Part shown: positions 1 to 7,754 of the stretch, piece by piece
Layout: each line of letters starts with the position of its first letter
How positions within the stretch are numbered: the first letter of the stretch is position 1
Assembly (NCBI GenBank): GCA_003133425.1
Contig: PKXI01000020.1
Location: 1-15,527, forward strand
DNA: 15,527 nucleotides
Direction: 5' to 3'
Source: Acidobacteriaceae bacterium
Lineage (GTDB): Bacteria; Acidobacteriota; Terriglobia; Terriglobales; Acidobacteriaceae
Program-made: the position numbers and the translations under genes
The notes under the pieces: model-generated
What the model saw: the letters and a program-made list of their open reading frames with translations, nothing else
Database searches by the model: none
What the model was told of the DNA's origin: nothing

Positions 1-41
1 TAAAGTCCAATTTCATGTTTATCTCTATGCATGTCATCACA

Positions 42-443
42 TCAACGATCCACATCCGACTGAGTGAATCCCTTTGCAGCGAGAGCCTTCCTCCACTCCT
101 CGCATCGTTCCTTAGCCTTTTTGAGCGTCGGCCAACGTTCCCATTCCGGGTCTTCCCACATGACCTGACCGTCGATTTCGCTCCATTGGGCATGGGTCTT
201 CTTCACGACATAGCCGGGTCTAAACACATCATCCGATTCCTCAATGGAGAGTTCATAGAACTCCTGCTCTGCGAGGGGGAGTATCTCAGCATCGGGCTTC
301 GAAAGCACTTCCTGCAATACAAGCTTTCGTTGCTGATTCGACGTGTTTACGGCCTCAAGGTACCTGCGGGTCAGTTCGGCGTTACGCTCCGCCTCGATTT
401 CGCGGGGTACGCCTCCACGCCGAGACTGTTGGTTCTTCTCCAT
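42..443 (-). CDS. Hypothetical acidic/charged protein, 133 aa
   Basis: I do not recognise this protein. It is soluble, rich in Glu, Arg and Lys, and has no signal peptide or membrane segment. The N-terminal half (about residues 15-60) looks helical and the middle is strongly acidic. Residues about 80-125 are Trp-rich, with a run of charged helix near WPTLKKAKERCEEWRKAL. The ATG at 443 follows the stop of the exonuclease gene (461) by only 17 bases, so the two are probably one minus-strand transcription unit. The ribosome-binding site is weak (CTTGG), which would suit coupling to the upstream gene. The opposite-strand ORF over the same DNA has no recognisable protein features, and this reading direction matches its neighbour. 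Its function is unknown; an accessory role beside the exonuclease is only a guess from position. Confidence 0.6.
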   Translation of the reverse strand: MEKNQQSRRGGVPREIEAERNAELTRRYLEAVNTSNQQRKLVLQEVLSKPDAEILPLAEQEFYELSIEESDDVFRPGYVVKKTHAQWSEIDGQVMWEDPEWERWPTLKKAKERCEEWRKALAAKGFTQSDVDR

Positions 444-460
444 AATGCCAAGGGCTTGGA

Positions 461-1327
461 TTAGTGTTGTAGCTCAACTTCACGCAATGCGTCTTGCAGA
501 CACTGGGCCGTGTCGGATGGAAGGTCATCCAGACCCTTCAACCACTCCAGATAGCCGCTCGTGGTTCCGGCCACTTCATCAACAGTTTTCCCAAAATGCT
601 TTCCCTTAGCGAAGAGCAGCTTTCCGTCACGCTTTACAAACCAACGGCCTGAGTCTTCATATTGGCTGTCTCCTCCATGGCCGACAGCAGCCAACTCGGA
701 AACAGTAGTGGGCAAGTCAGTATATCTTGAAAGTTGGGCTTCTAGCACTTCAACAGTGGCGCGTACATCCGCGAGTGCAGAATGAGCGTTTTCTATATCC
801 TTATTGCAGAAAAATCGCAAAGCAGCCGGAAGGTCTCTTCTCTCTTTAAGATGAAATATGGTCATTGCATCGACGATATTTCGACTGGAAATATCTTTCA
901 CTCCCGCACGCGCTAATTCACTTTTGAGTATTGGCATGTCGAATCGTGCGATGTTAAATCCGGCGACATCACTATCGCAAAAGACTTCGCGAATCTCACC
1001 TAGCGAGTCGCGGAAGGTCGGCTTGTCTCTTACGTCCTCATCACGTATCCCGTGTATTCGCGTAGCCTCTTCTGGTATAGCCATTTCCGGGTTGAAACGC
1101 CATTCGTGTTCGCTACGTTCCCCATTAGGCCACAGCTTGATAACGGCAAGCTCGACAATCCGGTCCTTCCCTATAATCGTTCCCGTGGTCTCTAAATCAA
1201 AAAAGACTAATGGCCTAATGAGGGATAGGCTGCAGTGTTCAACCCTTGTCACATTCTGAAGGGTCTTAACTGTTTCGTCCAAGTTCTCCTTCGGAGATTG
1301 CTCGACAGCCGACTCTAAATCTTCCAT
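461..1327 (-). CDS. DEDDh-type 3'-5' exonuclease with ExoX-like C-terminal module
   Basis: A 288-aa member of the DnaQ/RNase T exonuclease superfamily, which removes nucleotides from 3' ends using two metal ions. All three Exo motifs are visible. ExoI is FFDLETTG with D44 and E46, ExoII is GFNIARFD with D130, and ExoIII is HSALADV with H182 and D187, so the DEDDh active site looks intact. Residues about 237-264 (KLLFAKGKHFGKTVDEVA...GYLEWL) resemble the short C-terminal module found in exodeoxyribonuclease X-like proteins. The first 36 residues precede the fold and look like a flexible acidic extension. The ATG at 1327 has an AAGGA about 11 bases upstream. The gene lies upstream of the small gene at 42-443 and downstream of the HNH stub. 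It could serve repair or defence. The family is clear; the substrate (DNA versus RNA) is not. Confidence 0.93.
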   Translation of the reverse strand: MEDLESAVEQSPKENLDETVKTLQNVTRVEHCSLSLIRPLVFFDLETTGTIIGKDRIVELAVIKLWPNGERSEHEWRFNPEMAIPEEATRIHGIRDEDVRDKPTFRDSLGEIREVFCDSDVAGFNIARFDMPILKSELARAGVKDISSRNIVDAMTIFHLKERRDLPAALRFFCNKDIENAHSALADVRATVEVLEAQLSRYTDLPTTVSELAAVGHGGDSQYEDSGRWFVKRDGKLLFAKGKHFGKTVDEVAGTTSGYLEWLKGLDDLPSDTAQCLQDALREVELQH

Positions 1328-1372
1328 TGCTATGTAGTCCTTTCAGTTGATGAGGCAATCAGAGGATGCCTC

Positions 1373-1579
1373 TCACGGTCGATACACGTGGTCATTGTGC
1401 CAGCCCAGTTGCTCCGTTGACGGCCTGAATGCAGGATTCTCCGGCAACAGAATCGTCTTGCCTTGAAGTGCGTAATATTCCTTACCGTTGTCGAACTCGT
1501 CTTTGAGGCGGCGGCTCACTTTGACGCGATAATCGGGCGAGACCGTCAGGTAGACTGTAAAGCATGTCTGCTGTTGCAA
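1373..1579 (-). pseudogene. C-terminal stub of an HNH endonuclease (HNH motif lost)
   Basis: This 68-codon reading frame resembles the conserved C-terminal tail of HNH restriction-type endonucleases. It has a TVSPDYRVKVS strand, then a NGKEYYALQGKTILLP block and a closing WHNDHVY. In that family the catalytic HNH residues lie just upstream of the SPDYR segment. Here only about nine residues precede it, and no HNH-like sequence follows in any frame on the other side. The match seems to stop near base 1555, right where the plus-strand restriction-methylation gene begins (ATG at 1564, overlapping by 16 bases). I read it as a remnant left when the larger gene was inserted or recombined in. It might still be expressed as a small peptide but would lack nuclease residues. 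The family link is from memory of family patterns and was not searched. Confidence 0.6.
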
Positions 1580-4500
1580 GTGAAACCATCAACGAAGTCG
1601 ATTTCTGCGGCAAGATCGCAACCGCCGCGAAGCCCATCTTTGCTGCATTGCAAAGTCGCTGTCCTTTCTTGGAGGCACGAATCGAAGGGATGGGGTCTAC
1701 CTCTGGCAAGACTAGGCGGAAGGACCTCCGCTTCTATGACCTCCAGAACAAGATTCTCTTGACCGGTGAGGTGAAGCTACCGGGTGGCGTTTCTGCCTTC
1801 GATAGCGGCCTCATTGAAGACGCACAACAGAAGGCGGATCACGCTGGCGTCCAGTTCTTCTTCACTTGGGATGTCAACACCTTTGTTCTTTGGGACAGGT
1901 TCCAGCAGAACAAGCCTCTACTAGACCGTCGAATCAAAGTCTGGCATCTGCGGCTCCACTTAGCATCCCCTCAGGAGGTAGCGAGACCCGAGACCCTCGA
2001 TTACATCGAACGCAGCTTCCTACCCGACCTTATAGCTGATCTTTCCGACATCGTTATGGGCGTCAAGCGCGACTGGTCACTACCGCCCGATGAGATATTC
2101 CTTCGGTCTCTGGAAAGTCACCTCGATTGGCCGGTCTCCCTGCTGCGGCAATACCTGCAAAGCAATTCGGCGTCGGACAGAAGTTTTGATTCCAAGCTCC
2201 AAGATTGGATGACCGATCAGGGGCGTCAGTTCCTCCGCAATCAACCGGAGGAGTGGCGGAACTCCGTTGACAACACAGCACGCACCCTCGCCTACATCTG
2301 GACGAACCGCTTCATATTCTACAAAGCTCTCCGCGCCCGCTTCACTGAACTTCCAAAGCTGGAGTTGGGGCCGAACATCAAGACCGCTAACCAAGCGATC
2401 AGGCGAATCGACGAAATCTTCCACAAGGCAGCCGAAGTAAGCGGCGACTACGAAACACTTCTGTTTCCCGAAAAGCACGATTGGGCGAACGACCTAGTTT
2501 TTGCTCCGCACGGAGCGGTGGATGCTTGGCGAGCGTTCCTTCGTGGAATCGACGCCGTTGACTTTCGCGAGGTGCCCTCGGACATCGTGGGGTTGATCTT
2601 CCAGAAACTCGTCAGCCCTGACGAACGCTATCGACTGGGTCAACACTTTACTGGCTCGGACCCAGTCGATCTCATCAATTCGTTTTGCATTCGGAAGTCT
2701 GATTCCGTCGTCTTAGACCCTGCCTGCGGTAGTGGTAGCTTTCTCGTGCGAGCGTACTACCGCAAACATGCGATGAACCATGACCGTTCTCATTCGAGGC
2801 TGCTGAATGAGCTTTTCGGCGCTGACATTTCCCTCTATCCGGCGCACCTTGCAACTTTAAATCTCGCTGCCCGTGAAATCAATGACGAAGCGAACTATCC
2901 AAGAATTGCGCGGACAGATTTCTTCGACATTCTCCCTGACACACCGTTTTGCGAACTACCACTCGGCGCACACAAGGAACACATCCCGATTAGTCTTCCT
3001 CTCTTAGATTCCGTCGTAGGGAATCCACCGTACGTAAGACAAGAAAAAGTTCTCAAGGCTGAGAAGCCCAAGCTGGCATTGCGGGTGAACCAAGCGTTTC
3101 CCGGAACAGTCCTCAGTGGGCGGGCCGACCTGCACTGCTATTTCTGGCCTCATGCAGCACGCTTCCTCAAAGAGGGCGGCTATTTTGGCTTTCTGACCAG
3201 CGGTCAATGGTTAGACGTTGACTATGGTTTTGCATTGCAACGATGGATTCTTGAGAACTTCAAGATCGTAGACATCATGGAGAGTGCGACCGAACGTTGG
3301 TTCCCAGATGCGCGGGTCAAAACATGCATCACAATCCTTCGACGTTGCTCTGACCATGAGAAGCGCCGCGAGAATTCGGTTCGCTTCGTTCGATTTGAAA
3401 AGCCACTCAGCGAGATCATCGGCGTATCGGCGTCAAGTGGCGTAGGCTCCGAGGCGGAGGAAGCGGAGCGTCTAAGACAGAAGGCGGCTGATAGCGTCCG
3501 CAATGAGATTGAACGCACCGTCGAGAGTGTCCACGATAGTCGGTGGAGGATTCTGTTGGTGAGACAAGGCGACCTCTGGGATGAGGGAGTACGTGCAGGT
3601 ATCGCACTGAAGAGAGCATCGACTGGCAACGAGCGAAGTGAAGGCGGGGACGCTGACGGAGACGAAGAAAGCTCTGAAGCTCTGACCTCCTTTGATCTTG
3701 AGACTGGCGGTTATATTGCAGGCAAATGGGGTAGATTTCTCAGAGCACCAGACCTGTACTTCGAGATCATGACAAGGTTTCGGCCTAAGTTCGTGCCGCT
3801 TGGCGAGTTGGTCGATATCCGCTTTGGAGTGAAAACCGGATGCGACGCCTTCTTTATGCCGAAGGATGTTTCGAGTGAAGTTCTAGCAAAGAAGACCGCA
3901 CCCAAGGAATTTAAGGCACTCACTGGCGTCAGCAGAGCACTTGTGGAAAGCGGAGATATTCGGATCATCAAGGACGGCGCGGGAACTCTACATCCCATCG
4001 AGGCTGAGTTCCTACAGCCCGAGGTGCATAGCCTCATGATGGTCAACCGCCCAGAGATAAGAGCGAAGGAATTGGACAGGGTCGTTGTCCTCATTGCCGA
4101 AGACGCCGCCAATCCGACCACACACGCTTACAAATACCTCAAGTATGGTGAACGAGCCACATACGCATCTAAGAAGTCCAAGCCCGTACCTGTCCCCCTT
4201 CGATCCACTTGCGCGACGAGACATCCTTGGTACGACCTAACCAAGCTGGTGAACCCCGGATTTGCTTTCTGGCCAATGGCACAACAGTATCGACATATCA
4301 TCCCAAGTAATCCTGAACACCTTATCTGCAATCACAATCTCTTCGATCTCTCTTCGGATGTCATGTCCAAGAAAGAGCAGAAAGTCTTGGTTGCCGTCCT
4401 AAATAGTACCCTGATTGGCCTCTTCAAGACGTTCTACGGTCGCTTCGCCGGAACGGAAGGCAACCTCAAGACTGAAGTATTGGATGTCAATCTGATCGAC

Positions 4501-5376
4501 GTTCCAGACCCGCGCGGTGTTTCTGATGCAGTAGCAAAACGCCTTACAGACGCTCTGAGTTCATTGGTCAAAAGGGACGTTGGACGCATGGTGGACGAAG
4601 CATTCATGGAGTGTCATTCGTATGAAAGAGCCGTTGAACTCGCTTCCCGCCCATTGTCTCTTTCGCAAGAGTTGAGACAGCAGGATCGCCGAGACCTTGA
4701 CGATGCTGTATTTGAGATGCTCGGAGTGACGAACGCAAAGGACAGGCGAATTCTCGTTGACCGTCTATACACAGAAACGGCCTTGCATTTTCGTGCAATC
4801 CGTGTAACGGAGATTCAAAAGCTAGTGGACAGATCGACCGGCGACAGACAAAGTTTCACAGCGACGGAACAGGCTACGGATGCTTGGGATGCTCTGGACC
4901 TGACTGACCTCGCCCCGCTAGCCGAGTGGGTTCGGACGAACGCGAAAGGCGCTACTCAGGAATTTCGCATCGCCAGCGAACGGCCCGCACATCTAGACGT
5001 ACAAAATATGTTTGACCGAGACACGGTCTATTTTGGAAAAAAGCGCCAGATTCACACTGTCTGTCCTAGCCGGGGAACGGCACAACTTCTCTTCCGTATG
5101 GCTACGCTCGGCGTATCAGGTTCGCATATCTTGCCCGTCGAGCATGAAGAAGCAACGGAACTCCTCGAAAAACTGAATGAACGTCAGGAGTTGGCAGAGA
5201 GCAAATTTGCTGTGCTTGTAACTAGCCGGGCATCCGATCCCGACACGCAGGAACAGATGCTTTCGGTGCTGGTCCGATGGTTTGTCCTTGGCCGCCACGA
5301 AGGAACAGGAAGAGCATTGTCCGACCCCGATTCCGACGAAGTCGAAATCTTCCCCGTCCCGCTGATTGCACAGTAG
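1564..5376 (+). CDS. Type IIG-like restriction endonuclease / N6-adenine DNA methyltransferase
   Basis: This 1270-aa single-chain enzyme probably both methylates adenine in a specific site and cuts unmethylated DNA. Residues 50-75 carry a PD-(D/E)XK-like signature (D54 or D59, then E69-V-K71 after a hydrophobic strand). Residues 345-400 contain the SAM-binding motif I DPACGSGSF (D385), and N487-P-P-Y490 is the amino-methyltransferase catalytic motif. From about residue 745 (LGELVDIRFGVKTGCDAFF), and again near LNSTLIGLFKTFYGRF, the sequence resembles the TaqI/Eco57I-type target-recognition region. A charged, low-complexity loop lies near residues 690-705. About the last 250 residues are not recognised. 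An in-frame TAA sits at 1558, so ATG 1564 is the first possible ATG, although its ribosome-binding site is weak. No separate specificity subunit or nuclease lies nearby. BREX PglX and DISARM DrmMI are the main alternatives, but no other genes of those systems are present. Confidence 0.88.
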   Translation: MSAVASETINEVDFCGKIATAAKPIFAALQSRCPFLEARIEGMGSTSGKTRRKDLRFYDLQNKILLTGEVKLPGGVSAFDSGLIEDAQQKADHAGVQFFFTWDVNTFVLWDRFQQNKPLLDRRIKVWHLRLHLASPQEVARPETLDYIERSFLPDLIADLSDIVMGVKRDWSLPPDEIFLRSLESHLDWPVSLLRQYLQSNSASDRSFDSKLQDWMTDQGRQFLRNQPEEWRNSVDNTARTLAYIWTNRFIFYKALRARFTELPKLELGPNIKTANQAIRRIDEIFHKAAEVSGDYETLLFPEKHDWANDLVFAPHGAVDAWRAFLRGIDAVDFREVPSDIVGLIFQKLVSPDERYRLGQHFTGSDPVDLINSFCIRKSDSVVLDPACGSGSFLVRAYYRKHAMNHDRSHSRLLNELFGADISLYPAHLATLNLAAREINDEANYPRIARTDFFDILPDTPFCELPLGAHKEHIPISLPLLDSVVGNPPYVRQEKVLKAEKPKLALRVNQAFPGTVLSGRADLHCYFWPHAARFLKEGGYFGFLTSGQWLDVDYGFALQRWILENFKIVDIMESATERWFPDARVKTCITILRRCSDHEKRRENSVRFVRFEKPLSEIIGVSASSGVGSEAEEAERLRQKAADSVRNEIERTVESVHDSRWRILLVRQGDLWDEGVRAGIALKRASTGNERSEGGDADGDEESSEALTSFDLETGGYIAGKWGRFLRAPDLYFEIMTRFRPKFVPLGELVDIRFGVKTGCDAFFMPKDVSSEVLAKKTAPKEFKALTGVSRALVESGDIRIIKDGAGTLHPIEAEFLQPEVHSLMMVNRPEIRAKELDRVVVLIAEDAANPTTHAYKYLKYGERATYASKKSKPVPVPLRSTCATRHPWYDLTKLVNPGFAFWPMAQQYRHIIPSNPEHLICNHNLFDLSSDVMSKKEQKVLVAVLNSTLIGLFKTFYGRFAGTEGNLKTEVLDVNLIDVPDPRGVSDAVAKRLTDALSSLVKRDVGRMVDEAFMECHSYERAVELASRPLSLSQELRQQDRRDLDDAVFEMLGVTNAKDRRILVDRLYTETALHFRAIRVTEIQKLVDRSTGDRQSFTATEQATDAWDALDLTDLAPLAEWVRTNAKGATQEFRIASERPAHLDVQNMFDRDTVYFGKKRQIHTVCPSRGTAQLLFRMATLGVSGSHILPVEHEEATELLEKLNERQELAESKFAVLVTSRASDPDTQEQMLSVLVRWFVLGRHEGTGRALSDPDSDEVEIFPVPLIAQ

Positions 5377-5566
5377 ACGCCAAGACAGTTCGGTGCTGGA
5401 ACTGATATCGGCGTGAGATTGGTATGAGCTTCCGCAGCAGCCACACCGATTTCTTCTGCCTGTTCCGTCGTTTTCTTCACCAGAAGGCGAGTACCACGAG
5501 GTGTAGTCGTGGGTCCTGCCAATAGCGCGGCTCCGTGCTCTTCTGAGAGTCCAAGGTGGCCGCGAA

Positions 5567-5660
5567 TCACTTTGGCTTTTGGTTGGTAGTTCGCTGGCCG
5601 CACCTCTTCTTGCTCCTCGCATCTCGCGTCCGCCCATCCACGCCGCCCCGTCCCCGAGGG
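5567..5660 (-). repeat. Diverged direct repeat, copy A (decayed gene tail on minus strand)
   Basis: About 91 bases match 6150-6244 at roughly three quarters identity. On the minus strand both copies read as the end of a protein, GGVDGRTR(D/E)ARSKK followed by GQRT and QK, each closed by a stop at the equivalent place (TGA at 5567-5569 here). Nineteen of 26 residues agree and several differences fall in third codon positions, which points to former coding sequence. The frame has no ATG upstream and hits a TAA shortly above. A parallel plus-strand frame (VRWP..FLLLASRVRPSTPP) is also conserved because it shares the wobble phase, so the coding strand is not certain. Confidence 0.55.
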
Positions 5661-5747
5661 TTGACCGGCAATTCCGAACATTATTATCCGTCCACAAAAC
5701 GTCGCGCATGGCAGAATGCGGAATCGGGACAGGGCATGGGCGGAAGC

Positions 5748-5774
5748 TTGTACACGACGATGTGACAGTACAAT
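5748..5774 (+). promoter_or_regulatory. Candidate promoter with 6-bp inverted repeat upstream of the 78-aa gene
   Basis: A -10-like TACAAT (5769-5774) follows a TTGTAC (5748-5753) that could serve as a -35, with a short 15-base spacer. The same bases form an inverted repeat, TTGTAC...GTACAA, separated by 14 bases, so a repressor could cover the promoter. The start codon is 20 bases downstream. This is a motif reading only. Confidence 0.3.
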
Positions 5775-5793
5775 ATTGAGAGAGGAAGACCTG

Positions 5794-6030
5794 ATGACCG
5801 AACCAACGTATGAGGAATTGAAGGCGCAGTTAGCCGAACTCGAAACCAAACAACAGCGAACTGGAAGCATCAGCTTCAAAGTGAGCGACAAAGGCGCAGT
5901 TTCCGTCTACGGACTTGGCCGCTTCCCGGTCACGCTTTATTACGAGCAGTGGTTAAAGCTCTTGGATAGGGAGCAGGATTTGCGCGGCTTCCTCGAAGAG
6001 AGCAAGCTCAAGCTCAAGCTGAAGGATTAG
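5794..6030 (+). CDS. Small conserved-looking hypothetical protein, 78 aa
   Basis: Residues 1-20 form a charged helix or short coiled coil (TYEELKAQLAELE). A compact core follows (SISFKVSDKGAVSVYGLGRFPVTLYYEQWLKLLD, described here by its parts: beta strands around FKVSDKGAVSVY, then GLGRFPVTLY, then a helix EQWLKLLD). A Lys-rich tail closes the protein. The GRFPVTLY...QW block is a pattern I associate with a widespread family of small uncharacterised proteins, but I cannot name a function. ATG 5794 is preceded by AGAGAGGAAG about eight bases upstream; the frame is open further upstream, but those residues look non-coding. There is no signal peptide or membrane helix. It stands alone between two decayed copies of a repeat (5567-5660 and 6150-6244), so it may have been part of a duplicated or inserted unit. 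Confidence 0.75.
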   Translation: MTEPTYEELKAQLAELETKQQRTGSISFKVSDKGAVSVYGLGRFPVTLYYEQWLKLLDREQDLRGFLEESKLKLKLKD

Positions 6031-6348
6031 TCTGAGCGTTGTAGTACCAGACCCCAAATCGTACCCAGCACAGGGTGAATATGGCAGTGCAATACAAGCT
6101 TGCCATGGCCGGTTTTAGTGGTACGTCCAAGCCCCCGCGTTCGATTAAATTACTCTGCTTTCTGCTTCGGAGTTCGCTGGCCGCGCTTCTTCTTACTCCT
6201 TGCCTCTCGGGTGCGCCCATCGACTCCGCCCTTGTCCCAGAGGGATGTTTCCTACTGGCTATTTGCGCTAATAGGCCGAGCCACATTACACGAGCAGAAA
6301 AGCGTAGAAAGAGTAGCCAAAATTACAAGCTGCTCGGTATACTATGAA
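6031..6348. other. Intergenic stretch with decayed repeat copy B
   Basis: This stretch of about 318 bases holds no gene I can support. It contains repeat copy B (6150-6244). At its right end, next to the proposed GTG start of the following gene, there is a TATACT (6338-6343) that resembles a -10 box. No good -35 lies at the normal distance. A -10 this close would give a nearly leaderless transcript, so I leave it as a note rather than a promoter call. Confidence 0.5.
6150..6244 (-). repeat. Diverged direct repeat, copy B (decayed gene tail on minus strand)
   Basis: This is the partner of the copy at 5567-5660. The minus-strand frame ends at a TAA (6150-6152) in the position equivalent to the stop in copy A. 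It has no start codon and is cut by an in-frame TAG about 33 codons upstream. The two copies flank the 78-aa gene at 5794-6030 in the same orientation. The source gene is not recognised; the tail is very basic (ARSKKKRGQRTPKQK). Confidence 0.55.
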
Positions 6349-6675
6349 GTGTATAGCAAATTCAGCCCATCTCCTGAACTCTACTGCGTTGAAATCCAAC
6401 GCCACCCCCAAGATTTAGGCATTTCTGTCGTCCTCCCGGCCACATGTGAGTTGATGGCTCGGCACGCGGTCTTGCGCCTTTTCCCCGAATACAAGCACAG
6501 TCTCGTTTTGATGCAGGTCTACCTCGCTCAGTATGCCGAGATTGACTGGGACTCTGGCCGCACCATCGTTGTTAAACAGCGGCGGCGACCGGAGGTTCCT
6601 CCATGTGTTGCAGCAGAGACCAAGCCTGAGCGCAAGAAACTGCCACGGCTCGAAGATGAAGGGGGCGTTCAATGA
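6349..6675 (+). CDS. Hypothetical protein, about 108 aa, first gene of an overlapping cassette
   Basis: I do not recognise this protein. It has a folded-looking core (YCVEIQRHPQDLGISVV, then a hydrophobic helix ELMARHAVLRLFPEY, then strands around VLMQVYLAQYAEIDW and GRTIVV) and a basic tail. There is no signal peptide or transmembrane segment. The start is uncertain. GTG 6349 keeps the whole core, while the first in-frame ATG (6454) would remove it; upstream codons run into the intergenic repeat and look non-coding. The stop overlaps the start of the phosphatase gene by four bases (ATGA at 6672-6675), so the two are very likely translated together, which is the best evidence that the gene is real. 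Confidence 0.6.
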   Translation: MYSKFSPSPELYCVEIQRHPQDLGISVVLPATCELMARHAVLRLFPEYKHSLVLMQVYLAQYAEIDWDSGRTIVVKQRRRPEVPPCVAAETKPERKKLPRLEDEGGVQ

Positions 6676-7079
6676 CCCAAGTTTGGGAACGGCTCTTCAT
6701 CGGTGGCATTGCCGACGCGGAGGAACTTGCGGAAGGCAATCCACATCGCATCTCCACGGTTGTGTCGCTGTCAGAGGTTGCGGTTCGAACAAGACGGGAG
6801 AATGTGAAATACGTTCATCTCCCCTTTGAGGATGACAAGCCTGTACCGATTCGTCAGTTCTACTGCATCATGGATGCCATCCGAAAGAACATCCGGTGGG
6901 GAACCGTGCTCCTTCACTGCGGCGTGGGCGTCTCCCGCGCCCCGAGCCTTGCTGCTGCGTACATGGCTGCGGTTGGCTTCAAGAACGTGGACGCCGCCAT
7001 CAATGATATTCGGAAGGCTCGTCCGTTCATTCACCCATCGACCGTGTTGGTCGAAAGCCTGAAGGAGCATTTGCGATGA
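6672..7079 (+). CDS. Dual-specificity/tyrosine protein phosphatase
   Basis: A 135-aa cysteine-dependent phosphatase of the dual-specificity family. The active-site P-loop is HCGVGVSRAPS, with nucleophile C83 and phosphate-binding R89 in the CX5R spacing. Asp54 or Asp55 in PFEDDKP is the likely general acid. The opening WERLFIGGIADAEEL matches the usual start of this fold, and the length equals a bare catalytic domain with no extra module. The substrate could be a phosphoprotein or another phosphate ester; the sequence does not say. It overlaps both neighbours by four bases (ATGA at 6672 and at 7076) and has AGGGGG before its start. The phosphatase is therefore produced in step with two unknown proteins, which suggests a shared complex or pathway. 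No kinase is present in the window. Confidence 0.92.
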   Translation: MTQVWERLFIGGIADAEELAEGNPHRISTVVSLSEVAVRTRRENVKYVHLPFEDDKPVPIRQFYCIMDAIRKNIRWGTVLLHCGVGVSRAPSLAAAYMAAVGFKNVDAAINDIRKARPFIHPSTVLVESLKEHLR

Positions 7080-7480
7080 AGGAATGCATTCAACAACCTG
7101 AACCTCGCGTCGGAATCTTCTGGCTGATTGGCACGCGCCTTATCAGTGACACCACAGCCCTCTCCGCCGCTGGAAAGTACGGCGACTTCAAGATTCATGA
7201 CGGCGACCACGTGACCCACTGGGCGGCGATGGAAAAGCGTGGAGAAGTGCCACGCGACACAGATTACGAGGAACTCCCACGTGGCCGCGTAGTCTTCGAC
7301 GGGCGAGAGCAGCGGTTCACTCTGTATGCAGATGTGTGCATTCTTCGAAAGAAGAGCGTGGTGAAGAAATTGCTGCGGCTTCTCCACCTGCCCGACGACA
7401 CGGCATTGTCAACGGACGCGCACTATCGCTGCTTCCGCTGTCTCACAAGAAGGCCAAGCAATTCGACTGAGGACGAATGA
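7076..7480 (+). CDS. Conserved-looking hypothetical protein with C-terminal CxxC, 134 aa
   Basis: Residues 11-25 form a strand-rich start (RVGIFWLIGTRLISD). The middle contains HDGDHVTHWAAMEKRG and then PRGRVVFDGREQRFTLYADVCILRK, followed by a helix and a STDAHYRCFRCL end with C119-x-x-C122. I recall similar uncharacterised bacterial proteins sharing the PRGRV-FTLYAD-C and THYRC patterns, but no function. It has no signal peptide or membrane helix. The start ATG overlaps the phosphatase stop by four bases and has AAGGAG eight bases upstream, and its own stop overlaps the next gene by four. This tight coupling suggests it works with the phosphatase. A role as substrate or regulator is inference. 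Confidence 0.8.
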   Translation: MKECIQQPEPRVGIFWLIGTRLISDTTALSAAGKYGDFKIHDGDHVTHWAAMEKRGEVPRDTDYEELPRGRVVFDGREQRFTLYADVCILRKKSVVKKLLRLLHLPDDTALSTDAHYRCFRCLTRRPSNSTEDE

Positions 7481-7689
7481 ATTGTTTTACTACATGGATT
7501 CTCAAGCGCCTCGCTAAAAAGGCGGCGTGGAACTTCCCCCGCGACCGGGAGTTGCATCAGAGGCGGGTGCTCTTAGCTTGGCATCGAATCATGCACGATG
7601 CGCTCTCCAGTGAGGCAATTGACCATTCCGATGTCCTCAGGGAAATGTCGCTGGACGCACATGACAAGGTGTGGGGGCGTAGGCTCTGA
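7477..7689 (+). CDS. Hypothetical basic protein, 70 aa
   Basis: A short, Arg/His/Trp-rich, mainly helical protein (helices about residues 5-20, 25-45 and 50-66). I do not recognise it. Its support is positional: the ATG overlaps the previous stop by four bases (ATGA at 7477-7480), with GAGG just upstream. It is followed by a 65-base gap before the recombinase gene, the only real gap in this cassette. It could be a small partner of the preceding proteins. Confidence 0.6.
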   Translation: MNCFTTWILKRLAKKAAWNFPRDRELHQRRVLLAWHRIMHDALSSEAIDHSDVLREMSLDAHDKVWGRRL

Positions 7690-7754
7690 GATTCGGCGGC
7701 TTCGGCTATTCATCAATCAGACATTTTGCTTGAAGGCATCAGGAGGCACTTGTG

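Larger units (their letters stand above)
5377..5793. other. Intergenic stretch with decayed repeat copy A and a probable promoter
   Basis: This stretch of about 415 bases follows the large restriction-methylation gene, and I can support no complete gene in it. Long minus-strand reading frames cross it, but they run far into the large gene on the opposite strand and look like shadows. It contains the first copy of a diverged repeat (see 5567-5660). Just before the next gene there is a candidate promoter with an overlapping inverted repeat. No hairpin followed by a T-tract was seen after the stop codon at 5376. Confidence 0.6.

Noticed and set aside
1521..1556. TTGACG and TAGACT as a promoter for the large methylase gene
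   Set aside because: The spacing is about 24 bases, too long for a standard promoter; the alternative TTGAGG-GATAAT pair is also off-spacing.
1564..5376. Assignment as BREX PglX or DISARM DrmMI
   Set aside because: No other BREX or DISARM gene is in the window, and the N-terminal nuclease motif fits a self-contained type IIG-like enzyme better.
5116..5891. Long minus-strand reading frames (197 and 235 codons)
   Set aside because: They overlap the end of the large methylase gene by 190-260 bases on the opposite strand, have low-complexity Ser/Thr/Arg-rich composition and no ribosome-binding site.
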